Notes: generated from the sequence alone by a model not told the origin. A stretch of DNA of 64,000 nt from Planctomycetaceae bacterium UBA2671 (GCA_002359185.1 DEML01000003.1:62001-126000); one strand, 5' to 3'. Positions 53,083 to 63,247 are shown, counted from the stretch's first letter. A program made the numbers and translations.

Positions 53083-55305
53083 ATGATGAACCCCTTAGTG
53101 AATATTAAAAACAATCGTCGCAAACTTGTGAACGAATTTAACCAGAGACGCGGAGCTTTTATGGTTCTCGCGGCAATCTGTCTGGTTGGAGCCGTTGGAT
53201 TCGTTGCCTTGAGTGTCGATATTGGTGTCCTGTCGTTGACGAAGATTAATCTACAGAAAGCTGTTGATGCGGCTGCGCTGGCGGCTGCTCAGGAGATTAT
53301 CGCAGTGATCGATTCAGCTGGAGATGATGGACAAACAGTTGGCGGAGGGACATCCGCAGGCGATATCAATTCGATTGCTATCGATTCAGCGAAACTCATG
53401 GCAGAAAAAGTAGCCGCTTTGAATGGTGTTTATGTTGATCCTGATGTCGATGTTGCATTTGGTCGACGTGTCTTCAATGAAAACTTACAACGCTTCGAAG
53501 TCGAATGGGGCGATGCTCCTTATAGTGGAAGTGCTGCTTATAATGTCGTTCAAGTCACGGCACGAAGAACAAACCCCGACACGACACTCCCTGATGGCAT
53601 GGTAGATCTTTTTTTTGCCCCAATTGGGGGAAACGACAAAGCAGCTGTGATGGCTTCAGCAATCGCATTTGTTGAAGCCCGGGACATCGTTTCTGTCCTC
53701 GACTACTCCGGGAGTATGAATTACGACAGCCAACTCAGTTCGCTGAATCGATTTGGCCGAGTCGCCCTCGAAGGAAATATCAGGGATATTTATGATGCGT
53801 TACAGCCTCTTGATTTAGGCTGTCTTGAATTCACTCCAGAATGGTTAACGGTGGAAGGTGAAGATCCTGATGAAGCTGGGGAAGCGAAGATCTATGTGAA
53901 GTTCAGGGATGATGAAATCGATGTCACATCGGACAAAGAAATCCATGAAGTATACATAATCTTTGAAGGTGGGGGATATCAGCATTTCCAAAATCAATCT
54001 GGGACCTTCCGTACTTATCAAGGCTCTGGCGATGATGACGATCGATCCATTCACGCGGCATACATTCGTTCTGGTATGACTGCAGTGACCGTATCAGGCC
54101 AGGAAGAACAAGGGAAAAATATTCCTCATATCCAAGTAACTTTCATGGAGAACTCGATTTATGTTGAATCGACAAAGGATCTTTCGAATGTTGTCCTGGA
54201 ATTTACAGACGGCGTCCATCAAAAATTTGAAGGACTTTCAGGACATACGGGGACATTTCTTGGGACCGGCGAGAACGAAGGCAAAGCGATTGTGAATGCC
54301 TGGATCAAATCGGGAAAGAATTTCAGTGGAGATGGGCCAGGTTATGGCGAATCTTTTGAAAACCCTGGCGGTTCAGCAATCGAATACCAATACTTTGAAG
54401 ACAATAATGAAAATGTGAAAAAGGCATTTTGCCTGGATATTACCAGTTACCCATACAACTCAGGCAATTGGGACAAATATATCGATTATGTGCGCACCAG
54501 TGCCCAAGTGAAAGATGCTGGTTACCGTAAAAAGTATGGGGGCTTGAACTTCGTCGACTACCTGCTGAGCCAGCAACCACGATCCTCACAAACAGAAGAT
54601 TTATGGAAGACACCTCACTATCCTTTCCATGCCATGAAAAACGGAATGAGCCTGTTTCTGGAATTCCTGGAAGATCTCGACTTCGGAGATCACGCGGGCA
54701 TCGCCACTTATGATTCGACCTCACGCGTTGAATATCAGGTCAAGAATGAAAATGGTGTCGTGCTGAGGGATTTGGGAACCGAATGGATTACTGACGACTA
54801 CGAAAGTCTGGATGAAATTCAGCGACGCAAACAAGCCGGACATTACAATGTGTATACAGGTCTGGGATATGGAATCGAAGAAGCCGTGAATTTGCTCGAT
54901 ACTCAGGCAAGACCGGGATCACGACCGACCTTGATTGTCATGACCGATGGCAATGCGAACCGTAGTCCCTCTGGTTGGAGTCTTCCCTCGAATTGGAACT
55001 GGAATGAACTGACCGACTTCGATGACGATGGAACGGCGGATTACACAACCTGGGATCGCCACAAACAGTATGCGTTCTATCAAGCGAAACTGGCGATTGA
55101 TAAAGGCTACACCATTCATACACTTTCTGTAGGTGCAGGGGCAGATCGTGATTTGATGCGTGCAATGGCTTTCGCCGGTAAAGGGGAATGGATCAATGTT
55201 CCAGGGGGAACAACCATTGCAGAAGTCGAAGAGCAAATGCTCGACGCTTTTTCCCGAATAGCCGCCAATGTCCCCCCGGCAAAACTTCTCAATAATGTGG
55301 AGTGA
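53083..55305 (+). CDS. TadG-like protein with split vWA domain and two internal repeats
   Basis: The 740-residue product has an N-terminal basic segment and membrane helix (RGAFMVLAAICLVGAVGFVALSVDIGVL), then a VDAAALAAA block typical of TadG. A vWA domain starts with SVLDYSGSMNYDS (MIDAS) at about residue 206 and resumes near residue 510; PTLIVMTDGNANRSP is in its late half. Between them lie two related segments of about 80 residues (about 254-340 and 344-425, compare DVTSDKEIHEVYIIFEGGGYQHFQNQSGTF with YVESTKDLSNVVLEFTDGVHQKFEGLSGHTGTF). TadG is an envelope component of Tad pili. It is the third gene after the two TadE genes. Confidence 0.9.
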   Translation: MMNPLVNIKNNRRKLVNEFNQRRGAFMVLAAICLVGAVGFVALSVDIGVLSLTKINLQKAVDAAALAAAQEIIAVIDSAGDDGQTVGGGTSAGDINSIAIDSAKLMAEKVAALNGVYVDPDVDVAFGRRVFNENLQRFEVEWGDAPYSGSAAYNVVQVTARRTNPDTTLPDGMVDLFFAPIGGNDKAAVMASAIAFVEARDIVSVLDYSGSMNYDSQLSSLNRFGRVALEGNIRDIYDALQPLDLGCLEFTPEWLTVEGEDPDEAGEAKIYVKFRDDEIDVTSDKEIHEVYIIFEGGGYQHFQNQSGTFRTYQGSGDDDDRSIHAAYIRSGMTAVTVSGQEEQGKNIPHIQVTFMENSIYVESTKDLSNVVLEFTDGVHQKFEGLSGHTGTFLGTGENEGKAIVNAWIKSGKNFSGDGPGYGESFENPGGSAIEYQYFEDNNENVKKAFCLDITSYPYNSGNWDKYIDYVRTSAQVKDAGYRKKYGGLNFVDYLLSQQPRSSQTEDLWKTPHYPFHAMKNGMSLFLEFLEDLDFGDHAGIATYDSTSRVEYQVKNENGVVLRDLGTEWITDDYESLDEIQRRKQAGHYNVYTGLGYGIEEAVNLLDTQARPGSRPTLIVMTDGNANRSPSGWSLPSNWNWNELTDFDDDGTADYTTWDRHKQYAFYQAKLAIDKGYTIHTLSVGAGADRDLMRAMAFAGKGEWINVPGGTTIAEVEEQMLDAFSRIAANVPPAKLLNNVE

Positions 55306-55423
55306 AATCGAGGCGTTGTTCTCGTGTCCAAAACAGTGCATCAAAGTGTCGACGGTCTGGATTCAGACGATTATGATAAGTCTGAATCTAAATTCTTCTC
55401 ATTAATTGATCCTGGAGGATATC

Positions 55424-55798
55424 ATGGCACCGAAACACGGAGAACGTTTTGTCGAATTGTGTGATTCTGTTCGAGGACAAATTCGAGAGTGCACTGTGGC
55501 AGATGTGCATGCAAAAATTGAACAGGGACAGGAGATTCTGTTATTCGATGTGCGTGAAGACCACGAATGGGAAAAGGGGCATATTCCCAAATCTAAGCAT
55601 CTTGGCAAAGGAATTATCGAAAGAGACATCGAAGAACAAGTCCCTGATCCTGAGGCAGAAATCTATCTCTATTGTGGCGGCGGCTACCGCTCGGTATTAG
55701 CAGCGGACAATCTTCAGAAAATGGGATATCAAAATGTCATCTCGGTGGACGGAGGATTCCGTGGCTGGAAAGAAGCCGGGTATGCCGTCGAAACTTAG
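55424..55798 (+). CDS. rhodanese-like sulfurtransferase
   Basis: The 124-residue product is one rhodanese domain: ILLFDVREDHEWEKGHIPKSKHL, then the active-site loop YLYCGGGYRSVLAADNLQKMGYQNVISVDGGFRGWKEAGY with catalytic Cys in CGGGYR. GGAGG lies 6 bases before the ATG at 55424. Such proteins carry persulfide on the Cys. It stands alone between the TadG gene and a palindromic repeat. Confidence 0.93.
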   Translation: MAPKHGERFVELCDSVRGQIRECTVADVHAKIEQGQEILLFDVREDHEWEKGHIPKSKHLGKGIIERDIEEQVPDPEAEIYLYCGGGYRSVLAADNLQKMGYQNVISVDGGFRGWKEAGYAVET

Positions 55799-55834
55799 AA
55801 ACAATACTCAACCTTAATGAAGTAAAAACTATCA

Positions 55835-55920
55835 GGGGTGTCGGGGGCGCTCCGCGTTAGCGGAAGCCCCCGGAAGTTCTACGATTCGTGGGCTTATTTT
55901 CGAGAGCGACTCCATTACCC
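55835..55920. repeat. dispersed GC-rich palindromic repeat, family A (copy 2)
   Basis: Starts GGGGTGTCGGGGGCGCTCCGC and ends GAGAGCGACTCCATTACCC; inner word CGGAAGCCCC...AGTTCTACGATTCG matches the copy at 28409-28492. It lies just upstream of the DinB-family gene. Confidence 0.8.
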
Positions 55921-55989
55921 ATCGAACCGGATGTGACATCAATTGTCAAAGCATTCGATCGGTCCGTGTTACGGTTAAGGAGCAGAGAC

Positions 55990-56541
55990 ATGACGTCTGT
56001 TGAATTGATAACACGTTTGCATGAACATCGCATGTGGTCGAATCGACAATTATTAAACGCATCCGAAGCCTTAAGCGAAGCGCAATTGCGAAAAGTTTTT
56101 AAGATTGGTCAAGGTTCTGTCTGGAAAACCTTACTGCACATGCTGGCTGCGGAGTATGTGTGGCTGGAAGCGCTGGAAGGAAATGAAACTCCACTGATGC
56201 CGGGGGATCGAGAGGGATTGTTGCCGGGTAATCAGCAGGCTGAAGAAGCAATTCAGTCGTTCAATGAATTGCAACTGAAATGGGAAGATGTGGATCGTCG
56301 CTGGAACACTTATCTTTCAAGTCTAAATGAATCCAATCTTGATGAGTTCGTCTACAAGGTCAGCACGAGTTCTCAAAAGGGAAATCGATTGGGAACAAAA
56401 CGGAGCGATATCCTCCTGCATGTTTGCACGCACGCTCAATACACCACTGCTCAGTTGGTCAACATGTTGAAACAACTTGGTCGAACTTCGCTTCCTGACT
56501 CCATGCTCATTACAATGGCAAGGCAAGAGAACCGAGAATGA
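55990..56541 (+). CDS. DinB family protein
   Basis: The 183-residue product starts at ATG 55990 (AAGGAG 7 bases upstream); the frame is open from 55888 but the extra part overlaps the repeat. ELITRLHEHRMWSNRQLLNASEALSEAQL and GSVWKTLLHMLAAEYVWLEAL (helix-bundle His at HML) and LLHVCTHAQYTTAQLVNMLKQLG (His-His metal ligands) match DinB four-helix bundles. These use divalent metal for thiol-transfer-like reactions. A bidirectional terminator follows immediately. Confidence 0.9.
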   Translation: MTSVELITRLHEHRMWSNRQLLNASEALSEAQLRKVFKIGQGSVWKTLLHMLAAEYVWLEALEGNETPLMPGDREGLLPGNQQAEEAIQSFNELQLKWEDVDRRWNTYLSSLNESNLDEFVYKVSTSSQKGNRLGTKRSDILLHVCTHAQYTTAQLVNMLKQLGRTSLPDSMLITMARQENRE

Positions 56542-56580
56542 AAAATCCCGTAGGTTGGTATTCAACCATCGGGATTTTTT
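56541..56580. terminator. bidirectional rho-independent terminator
   Basis: AAAAATCCCG and CGGGATTTTT pair around TAGGTTGGTATTCAACCAT, which itself holds GGTTG/CAACC. Flanked by A-run on the left and T-run on the right, it can serve the DinB gene and the convergent SulP gene. Confidence 0.88.
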
Positions 56581-56598
56581 GTTTTGATTTCGAGATAC

Positions 56599-58326
56599 TC
56601 AAATCATCTTCGTGATGTGATAATGCCGGCTCTCTGAAATGTCGACAGCCGCAAATTCGCCTGCCCGTTCGAGCATACGTTGGCAATCGCCATTCAGATT
56701 CTGCAACTTTAGGCGTTTCCCTTCCTGACGATATCGTTCCGCTAATTTCGTGATCGATTCCATAGCCGATTGATCATAAACCCGTGAAAAGTAAAAATCG
56801 ACGGCGACGACTGGTGGATCGTTGACGGGATCGAACAAGTCGCGAAAACTGCTGACCGATGCGAAAAACAGGGGGCCATGCAACTGATAGATTTTTTTAT
56901 CATCTTCAAAGTGAATATCGGCCATCATGTGCGTGGCATGATGCCACGCAAACGTCAAAGCTTGAACCACAATTCCCAGAAGGACCGCGATCGCCAGATT
57001 ATGGAACAAAACAGTGTAGCCAGCAACGAGGACCATCACCAGAACATCACTGCGAGGGACTTTATTCCAGGTATGTAGAGTGCTCCATTCAAAAGTACCA
57101 ATTACGACCATAAACATAACTCCAACCAGTGCAGCCATCGGTACCATGGAAATGACGGGCTTCAATAGCACAACCAGCACCAGCAGCCCAACAGCAGCCA
57201 CAATCCCAGATAGTCGGCCGCGTCCACCGGAGTTGACATTAATCAGCGACTGTCCAATCATGGCACAGCCACCCATTCCACCAAACAAACCGCAAACGAT
57301 ATTCGCAGTCCCCTGGCCAATGCACTCCCGGTTTCCACTTCCTCGTGTCTCAGTGATTTCATCAATCAAAGTCAATGTCATCAACGATTCAATCAATCCG
57401 ACTCCAGCCAGGATTAATGAAAACGGGAAGATGATCACCAGCGTTTCCCATGTGAAGGGAGCCAAGACATATCGTGAATCCAGGAAAAACAGCATCGGCA
57501 AAGGTTCTTTGGTCGGTTTCACAGTCGCAATGGCAGACTCGATTTCGGAGTCACTTAAAACCGAAGTATCAATTGCTGCATGATGTTCGACTGCGAGCGG
57601 TGCACCAGCAACATGACTATTTCTAACAGCTGCTTCCTGAACCGCTTTCGCTTTCAGATTATTCATAACGAGATCATCAACCGTTTGCACAACATTAGCC
57701 TGGCCCTTTGGTGCCAGTGTTTGAGGAGCGTACTGATTGATACCGAGGGAAATCAGAGAGACCAGCAATATCGCTGCCAGCGAACTGGGAATTGCTTTTG
57801 TGAATCTCGGCAGAAGAACAATAATGGCCATCGTGAGGCCGACGAGTCCGAGCATGATGAGCAGGGGGGCACCATTCAAATAAGTCATCGTGCCATCAGT
57901 ACCAAGGATTTTAAAACTCCCCAGCTGAGCTAACCCGATCACAATCGCTAACCCATTCACAAATCCCAGCATCACCGAGTGCGGAACAAGGCGAATCAGT
58001 TTTCCCATCCTCAACAGGCCAACTGTAATCTGCAGTAGACCACATAAAATGACTGCGGGAAATAGATATTCAATCCCATGAATCGCCACCAGGGAAACGA
58101 CAACAACCGCCATCGCGCCAGTCGCACCGGAAATCATTCCAGGACGTCCACCGACAATTGCACTGACAAAGCCAATGAAAAAGGCAGAATACAATCCGAC
58201 AGTCGGGGGAACTCCTGCGACAAAAGCAAAGGCAACCGCTTCAGGCACAAGGGCTAGCGCGACAGTAATCGCGGCTAAGACATCGTTTTTCACCGAAGCT
58301 CTATGCTTCGCAAAATATTCTAACAT
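56599..58326 (-). CDS. SulP family anion transporter with STAS domain
   Basis: The 575-residue product starts at ATG 58326 (GGAG upstream). It has about 12 membrane segments with SulP signatures (EAVAFAFVAGVPPTVGLYSAFFIGFVSAIVGGRPGMISGATGAMAVVVVSLVA, ESLMTLTLIDEITETRGSGNRECIGQGTANIVCGLFGGMGGCAMIGQSLINVNSGGRGRLSG) and a C-terminal STAS domain (about 465-570, VVAVDFYFSRVYDQSAMESITKLAERY). SulP proteins carry sulfate, bicarbonate or other anions; the VGG..GMISGATGAM block is more like bicarbonate-type BicA relatives than sulfate ones, but that is weak evidence. A nitrate/bicarbonate-type ABC gene is 5 kb away. Confidence 0.9.
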   Translation of the reverse strand: MLEYFAKHRASVKNDVLAAITVALALVPEAVAFAFVAGVPPTVGLYSAFFIGFVSAIVGGRPGMISGATGAMAVVVVSLVAIHGIEYLFPAVILCGLLQITVGLLRMGKLIRLVPHSVMLGFVNGLAIVIGLAQLGSFKILGTDGTMTYLNGAPLLIMLGLVGLTMAIIVLLPRFTKAIPSSLAAILLVSLISLGINQYAPQTLAPKGQANVVQTVDDLVMNNLKAKAVQEAAVRNSHVAGAPLAVEHHAAIDTSVLSDSEIESAIATVKPTKEPLPMLFFLDSRYVLAPFTWETLVIIFPFSLILAGVGLIESLMTLTLIDEITETRGSGNRECIGQGTANIVCGLFGGMGGCAMIGQSLINVNSGGRGRLSGIVAAVGLLVLVVLLKPVISMVPMAALVGVMFMVVIGTFEWSTLHTWNKVPRSDVLVMVLVAGYTVLFHNLAIAVLLGIVVQALTFAWHHATHMMADIHFEDDKKIYQLHGPLFFASVSSFRDLFDPVNDPPVVAVDFYFSRVYDQSAMESITKLAERYRQEGKRLKLQNLNGDCQRMLERAGEFAAVDISESRHYHITKMI

Positions 58327-58854
58327 TAATACTCCAAAATTTTGTTGGGATCGATCTGCCAAGCGAAAGCAAACCGAGACAATCATCTGTGCAATGAATT
58401 GAGAGATTGCATTTCTGATCCAGAAATGCTTAGCACAAACGACATAAGCAAGCACTCTCATACAGAGTGCAGAGAGATATCAATCATTTCCGATAGAACG
58501 GAGAGTTATCACATTGGATCTTAATCTTTGAGAAGAAAGAGGTTCGAACGGTGGGATCAAAGAGGACTATCAATTCGAGATCATCGAGATCTGCAATGCT
58601 ATCGACTGTCTGTTTCGATGTACCCCTTTTAATGAATTAATGCAGGTTACAGAAGGTTAAAATCCACAGACTAAAAATTTTTTGTAAGGATTCGGCTTAC
58701 GTATCAAGACATTCAGAAGTAAGCGTGCGTTGAGTGGACGAACGAATCTAGTATGGGCGATTTGCAAGAACTGCTGATATAATCTGAGAAGAATTCGACA
58801 GTATTGAACGATCAGTCTATTTTTGATGATAAAATCCCGCAGGAGAATGAGTCC
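58327..58854. other. intergenic region between SulP gene and small secreted-protein gene
   Basis: 528 bases with no gene or clear RNA. It is AT-rich with no obvious palindrome; both flanking promoters should be here. Confidence 0.6.
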
Positions 58855-59394
58855 ATGATAATTTATGGAATAGCAATTCTGATCCCGATGGTTTTCCTTT
58901 CAAATCTCTCGGGGGATGTCAGTCATCAGGTTATTATGAAATCCTGTCCCGCCATTCAATTGCTATCGAAAGGAAAACCCGAGACTCAAATTCAGATTCA
59001 ATCAACAACAGAGAAAACAATCTTGAAGATAGATTCCCCATCCGGGATCGATCAGGCTGTGCTTAAGCGAACGGGCGATCATTGGCCCAACGCAATTGAA
59101 ATCCAATTGCACTTGAATGGACTCGAAACTTTCTCAGTTCACAGAGGAGAGGTTTTTCTCCAATGGAGCGTCTCAAGCAGCGGGCAAGGCGTGATCTGCA
59201 CACTCAAGAATGGTGATCAGCCTGTAAGAGAACTAAAAATTGAAAATTCTCTTTTTGCTGAAGTTGAGATCGTTTCCAACACGCCACAAATCCCATTACG
59301 AAGCGGATATTTCAAGATCCTGCTGCCAGAAGATTTTTTAAAGGGAAGCGCGGAAAGAATTCAGTTGAAGTGGATTGACTTCTATCGCAATTGA
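58855..59394 (+). CDS. hypothetical membrane-anchored or secreted protein
   Basis: The 179-residue product starts at ATG 58855, 9 bases after AGGAG (58841-58845); the longer frame from 58804 is not preferred. The first 20 residues are hydrophobic (MIIYGIAILIPMVFLSNLSG). The rest is beta-rich (IEIQLHLNGLETFSVHRGEVFLQW, YFKILLPEDFLKGSAERIQLKWIDFYR) and resembles the PAPPC-like planctomycete beta-sandwich proteins. No known family assigned. Confidence 0.65.
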   Translation: MIIYGIAILIPMVFLSNLSGDVSHQVIMKSCPAIQLLSKGKPETQIQIQSTTEKTILKIDSPSGIDQAVLKRTGDHWPNAIEIQLHLNGLETFSVHRGEVFLQWSVSSSGQGVICTLKNGDQPVRELKIENSLFAEVEIVSNTPQIPLRSGYFKILLPEDFLKGSAERIQLKWIDFYRN

Positions 59395-59409
59395 TTCTTG
59401 CGATGATTG

Positions 59410-61050
59410 CTACTTGCGCCCGAATGCCAGGATGCACATATCGTCCTGCCTGGCCTGTCCAATGCTGAAGGTTCGGACATCCTGCACGATTTGATTAGTT
59501 ACAGCTTGAGCAGAGGGATCGGCCTTTTTGATGGATTGGCAAATTCCTTCAATCCCATACAGGTTACCGTTTGTATCCATGGCTTCGGTTGCCCCGTCGG
59601 TGCAAAGCAGAACAACATCTCCCTGTTGGAGTTGATAGGTAGCGGGGTGATATTCTGCATCGATCGCCACGCCGAGCGGCAGTCCATCACCAGCATGCTT
59701 AAAATGGACTAGATTTTGATTTTCAGACTTGAGACAGATTGGCGGAATGTGCCCGGCATTGGCGATTGACAATTGATGATCTTTAATGTTCAGCACACAG
59801 ACGACCAATGTTGTCATTGAAATTTCAAGTTCGTCTATATCCGTAAAGGAAGCCTCATTGAGACGCTGCATGGCTGATTTCAGACTTTTGGCTGTTTCCA
59901 TAATGTGATGCAGCCGAACTGTCATTTGTGCCATTTTCAAAGCAGCTGGCATCCCTTTTCCACAGATATCCCCCAAAGCAATAACCAACCGAGTTGGCGA
60001 GAGCCATCGATAATAGAAGAAATCCCCGCCAACCTGCTCAGCCGCGCAGTAAAAATCGGCAAAGTCATATTCAGGAGAATCCGGACGATTGCGGGGCAGC
60101 ATTCTCAACTGAACTTCATGAGCCATTTCCATCTGTTGCAAATATTTTTGACGAGCCAGGGACTCAGTGTGGGCTTTTGCATAGGCAATCGCCAGACCTG
60201 TCATATCGGCTACGCTGCTTAACACTTCCAGGTCTTCATCGAGAAAGCGGTTGATTTCCTCTGCGGTTTCCAACTCAATTGCCCCTAACGGCTTTTTGCT
60301 CGGAGAGAGCAGGGGGACACACATTGTGGAACAGACCGGTTCGTCGAGAACCGATTCACTGACTTCATCCGAATCGCGAAGAACACCCTGCTTCTTCCGG
60401 ATCACTTCCGGTGCCAGTTTACTGTTTGAGGGAATCATGGTCAGAACACTGCTGTCATCATCGCGGCCTTGTTTGAATGCGCGGGGAATGAGCTTTCCCT
60501 CTTCATCGAGCAGCATGATATGGCCGTTGATCGACTGCGGAAAGATTTCGAACAGGATATCCAGAACTTTGGGCAGAATCTCATCAATATCCAGCGATCC
60601 GGCTAGCTTGGAATTAATTGCCAGCAGATATTTGAGTCGTCTCTTCTGCTGAGTGATTGAATTCATACTCGGCTGAGAAAGATCATGCACGACATCGAGT
60701 TCATAAGATGTCTCCTCAATCTCGGCGGTCTCATGAGAATCACTACCTGCGATATAGTGATCCCCGCGAAAAACGAGAGGAATTTCGTATAAGTTGATGC
60801 GATGTCCATCGTACAGACGAACACGATCACTCACTTTTTCCCCGTTGACAAATGTGCCATTCACACTCCCCATGTCTTCCAGAAAATACTCATCCCCTTC
60901 GCAAATGAACTGAGCGTGATGCCGCGAGATTGAACGATAAGCAAGCACGATGTCACAGGTTTCATCACGTCCAACAATTGTGACACCTGTGTTACGAATC
61001 GGGTAAGAGACTCCCGCATTTGGACCGGCAATCGTTTCCAGTTTTGCCAT
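59410..61050 (-). CDS. FHA-GAF-SpoIIE protein phosphatase (PP2C-type regulator)
   Basis: The 546-residue product has an FHA domain (about residues 1-95, VGRDETCDIVLAYRSISRHHAQF...MGSVNGTFVNGEKV). A GAF domain follows (about 150-300, LLAINSKLAGSLDIDEILPKVLDILFE), then a SpoIIE-type phosphatase (about 315-545): GDFFYYRWL, ALGDICGKGMPAALKMA, GLPLGVA, LLCTDGATEAMD and QDDMCILAF carry the Asp metal ligands. Such proteins read phosphothreonine with FHA and dephosphorylate STAS-type anti-sigma antagonists. A STAS-like gene is at 41736, but not linked. ATG 61050 is used; a run of 9 extra residues to 61077 is open. Confidence 0.93.
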   Translation of the reverse strand: MAKLETIAGPNAGVSYPIRNTGVTIVGRDETCDIVLAYRSISRHHAQFICEGDEYFLEDMGSVNGTFVNGEKVSDRVRLYDGHRINLYEIPLVFRGDHYIAGSDSHETAEIEETSYELDVVHDLSQPSMNSITQQKRRLKYLLAINSKLAGSLDIDEILPKVLDILFEIFPQSINGHIMLLDEEGKLIPRAFKQGRDDDSSVLTMIPSNSKLAPEVIRKKQGVLRDSDEVSESVLDEPVCSTMCVPLLSPSKKPLGAIELETAEEINRFLDEDLEVLSSVADMTGLAIAYAKAHTESLARQKYLQQMEMAHEVQLRMLPRNRPDSPEYDFADFYCAAEQVGGDFFYYRWLSPTRLVIALGDICGKGMPAALKMAQMTVRLHHIMETAKSLKSAMQRLNEASFTDIDELEISMTTLVVCVLNIKDHQLSIANAGHIPPICLKSENQNLVHFKHAGDGLPLGVAIDAEYHPATYQLQQGDVVLLCTDGATEAMDTNGNLYGIEGICQSIKKADPSAQAVTNQIVQDVRTFSIGQARQDDMCILAFGRK

Positions 61051-61644
61051 GACCCGCGACCTTCCGTGAGTCCACAAAGTAGTACATTAACAGGGGGTTA
61101 ACCTGAAATATACTTTGTTTCACTCCTGTCGAAGAGAAAGAGGTAGAGTTAAGTGTATAGTATTAGATACTACCAGACAGAACTGAATTTGCTATTCGAA
61201 TTCACATTTTCTTCACATATTCCAATAATTACATATCCATGTGGACAGAACTCCCTCAGTAAAAATCCTCGCTCAATAAGTCGACACCTGTCGAAAGGAA
61301 TCAATTCCTGTGTTACCCCACGTAGCGGATATGACGGTTAGGTAAGGCTTGCCTGTCACGACTCAATAGGCGTGTGTCAGCATAAGTTTCAATATGTTTC
61401 CTGGAATTTCAGTAATTCTTAAGCCCGATATAAAACATGGAGAGTGAATTGAATTCAATAAATGAATAGTCCTTATCCATTTATTGAGTCGTGCGAACAG
61501 AATTTCAAGAGGATGTTGAGGGAGCGACATTCTTGATTCCATACGTTTGCTCACAAATTCATTCTGTTGAAATCTATCAGGGACAGGGTCGTCATGCCTC
61601 GTATCGATCTCCCCGCACCCAGCCTGTTCCATGAAGGAATTGTT
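61051..61644. other. intergenic region before porin gene
   Basis: 594 bases without a convincing gene. A short stretch at 61335-61366 (GGTTAGGTAAGGCTTGCCTG) is a degenerate relative of the GTAGGTCAGGC repeat family. AAGGA at 61634-61639 is the RBS of the porin gene. Confidence 0.5.
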
Positions 61645-63186
61645 ATGCTCAGAAAACGAATTTCGCTGGCTGCATGTCTTGGAGCCATGCTCTGGGGATC
61701 AGCCGGATATCCTGTTCATGCTGGAGAAGTGAATCAGGCAGCCTACCTGCAGTCAGACTCTTCAGAGATAGCTTCCGTCTCTTACAGTGAATGCTCTGAA
61801 GACGATTGTTGCGACAGTTGCACAGAAGATGGCTGTTGTGACCTGAGAGTTTTTGAAGACTGCGAAAAGTCATTTCTGCCAGAAATCGATCCGATGACCT
61901 TCGAGAATTGTGCCTGGAAAGGTGACGTGGGGATGGCCCTGCGTTACCGATATCTCAATGAGGACAATCGCTTGCGACCTGGTGGACCAGGCCGCACTAC
62001 TTACAATCAATGGCGATTCACTCCCCATGCCTCAGTCACTTACAACGATACCGTCACTGGTTACGTTGAAGCGATCGACGCCAGCACCTTCGGGGAAGAT
62101 TTGCCGATTCTCCCCATCGATGAAAACCGTACGGATCTGCTGCAGTATTATGTTGATGTCAAAGTGATGGAACTTGAAAACGGTGATGTTCATGCCCGCT
62201 ATGGTCGCCAGACATTGAACTATGGCGATCAGCATGTTATCTCGCCGTTAGGCTGGGCGAATACCTTCCGTAACTTCGAAGGTTACTCTGCTTATTATAA
62301 AGGGAAAGACTGGGATGTGAATGCATTCTCGGTTCAACCCGTAAACGGTGCAGCCAGAGGAACTGTTTACAATACGACCTCATTCGATAATCCTGACCAG
62401 AGTGAATACGTCAACGGGATCTATTCAACTTACCGGGGACTCGATAAAGGCACCATGGATCTGTTCTGGATCTGGGATGTTGAAAACGAACCTGATGCGA
62501 CTCGACAAGACGGCGACCGTCATACCTTTGGAGCTCGCTACTACGGCAAGCACGAAATCAAAGATTGCTGTGATAAAGTTGAACGATCCTGGGGTTACGA
62601 CCTGCAGGGAGCATTTCAGGTCGGTACAGATACGTTCCAGTCTGGTGGACCCGGTTTGAATGTGTATTCAGGTTTTTTTAATGCACTGGTCAGCCACACT
62701 TGGGAAACAGTGGATATGAAACCATCCGTGTTTGCTCTGTATTATCTGGGAACAGGAGATCAAGATCCGACTGATGGACGAGACAGTACTTACTTTTCAC
62801 TTTACCCTTTAGGGCATGCGTACTGGGGGATTCTGGATAACTTCAGTGGTCAGAACCTGGTCGACTATTCCGTCGGCTCAAAAATTACTCCTACCGAAAA
62901 ACTGACCCTTCTGGGGCAATGGCACTGGTTCGATAAACATCGCACCCAGGATTACATCTACAATATTGCCGGTGCACCTCTTGGGCCACGTTCAACCGAT
63001 GCCGGTGGAACTCAGGATAGCAATATTGGCAACGAACTCGACCTCATCGCAACTTACAAAGTCAACAAAAACCTGACTCTGGAAAGTGGATACTCGTGGT
63101 TCTGGTATGGGGGAGCAGTCACCAATACCGCCCTGAATCGCGACGACGCCAGTCAGTTCTACTTCCTGGCCAATTATCAGTTTTAA
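61645..63186 (+). CDS. alginate-export-like outer-membrane porin
   Basis: The 513-residue product starts at ATG 61645 (AAGGA just upstream; the frame is open from 61567). A signal peptide follows (LAACLGAMLWGSAGYPVHA). A Cys-rich segment (SECSEDDCCDSCTEDGCCDLRVFEDCEKS, about residues 45-75) precedes the beta-barrel with the alginate_exp pattern (VGMALRYRYLNEDN, RYGRQTLNYGDQHVISPLGWANTFRNFEGYSAYYKGKDWDVNAFSVQP). Aromatic strands run to the final FYFLANYQF, typical of an outer-membrane barrel. Substrate unknown. A rho-independent terminator follows at 63339. Confidence 0.87.
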   Translation: MLRKRISLAACLGAMLWGSAGYPVHAGEVNQAAYLQSDSSEIASVSYSECSEDDCCDSCTEDGCCDLRVFEDCEKSFLPEIDPMTFENCAWKGDVGMALRYRYLNEDNRLRPGGPGRTTYNQWRFTPHASVTYNDTVTGYVEAIDASTFGEDLPILPIDENRTDLLQYYVDVKVMELENGDVHARYGRQTLNYGDQHVISPLGWANTFRNFEGYSAYYKGKDWDVNAFSVQPVNGAARGTVYNTTSFDNPDQSEYVNGIYSTYRGLDKGTMDLFWIWDVENEPDATRQDGDRHTFGARYYGKHEIKDCCDKVERSWGYDLQGAFQVGTDTFQSGGPGLNVYSGFFNALVSHTWETVDMKPSVFALYYLGTGDQDPTDGRDSTYFSLYPLGHAYWGILDNFSGQNLVDYSVGSKITPTEKLTLLGQWHWFDKHRTQDYIYNIAGAPLGPRSTDAGGTQDSNIGNELDLIATYKVNKNLTLESGYSWFWYGGAVTNTALNRDDASQFYFLANYQF

Positions 63187-63247
63187 TTTTTCTAATCTAT
63201 TGTGGATTCCATGAGTTCTCCGTAATTGCGAAGGGGTAATTCTTAAG

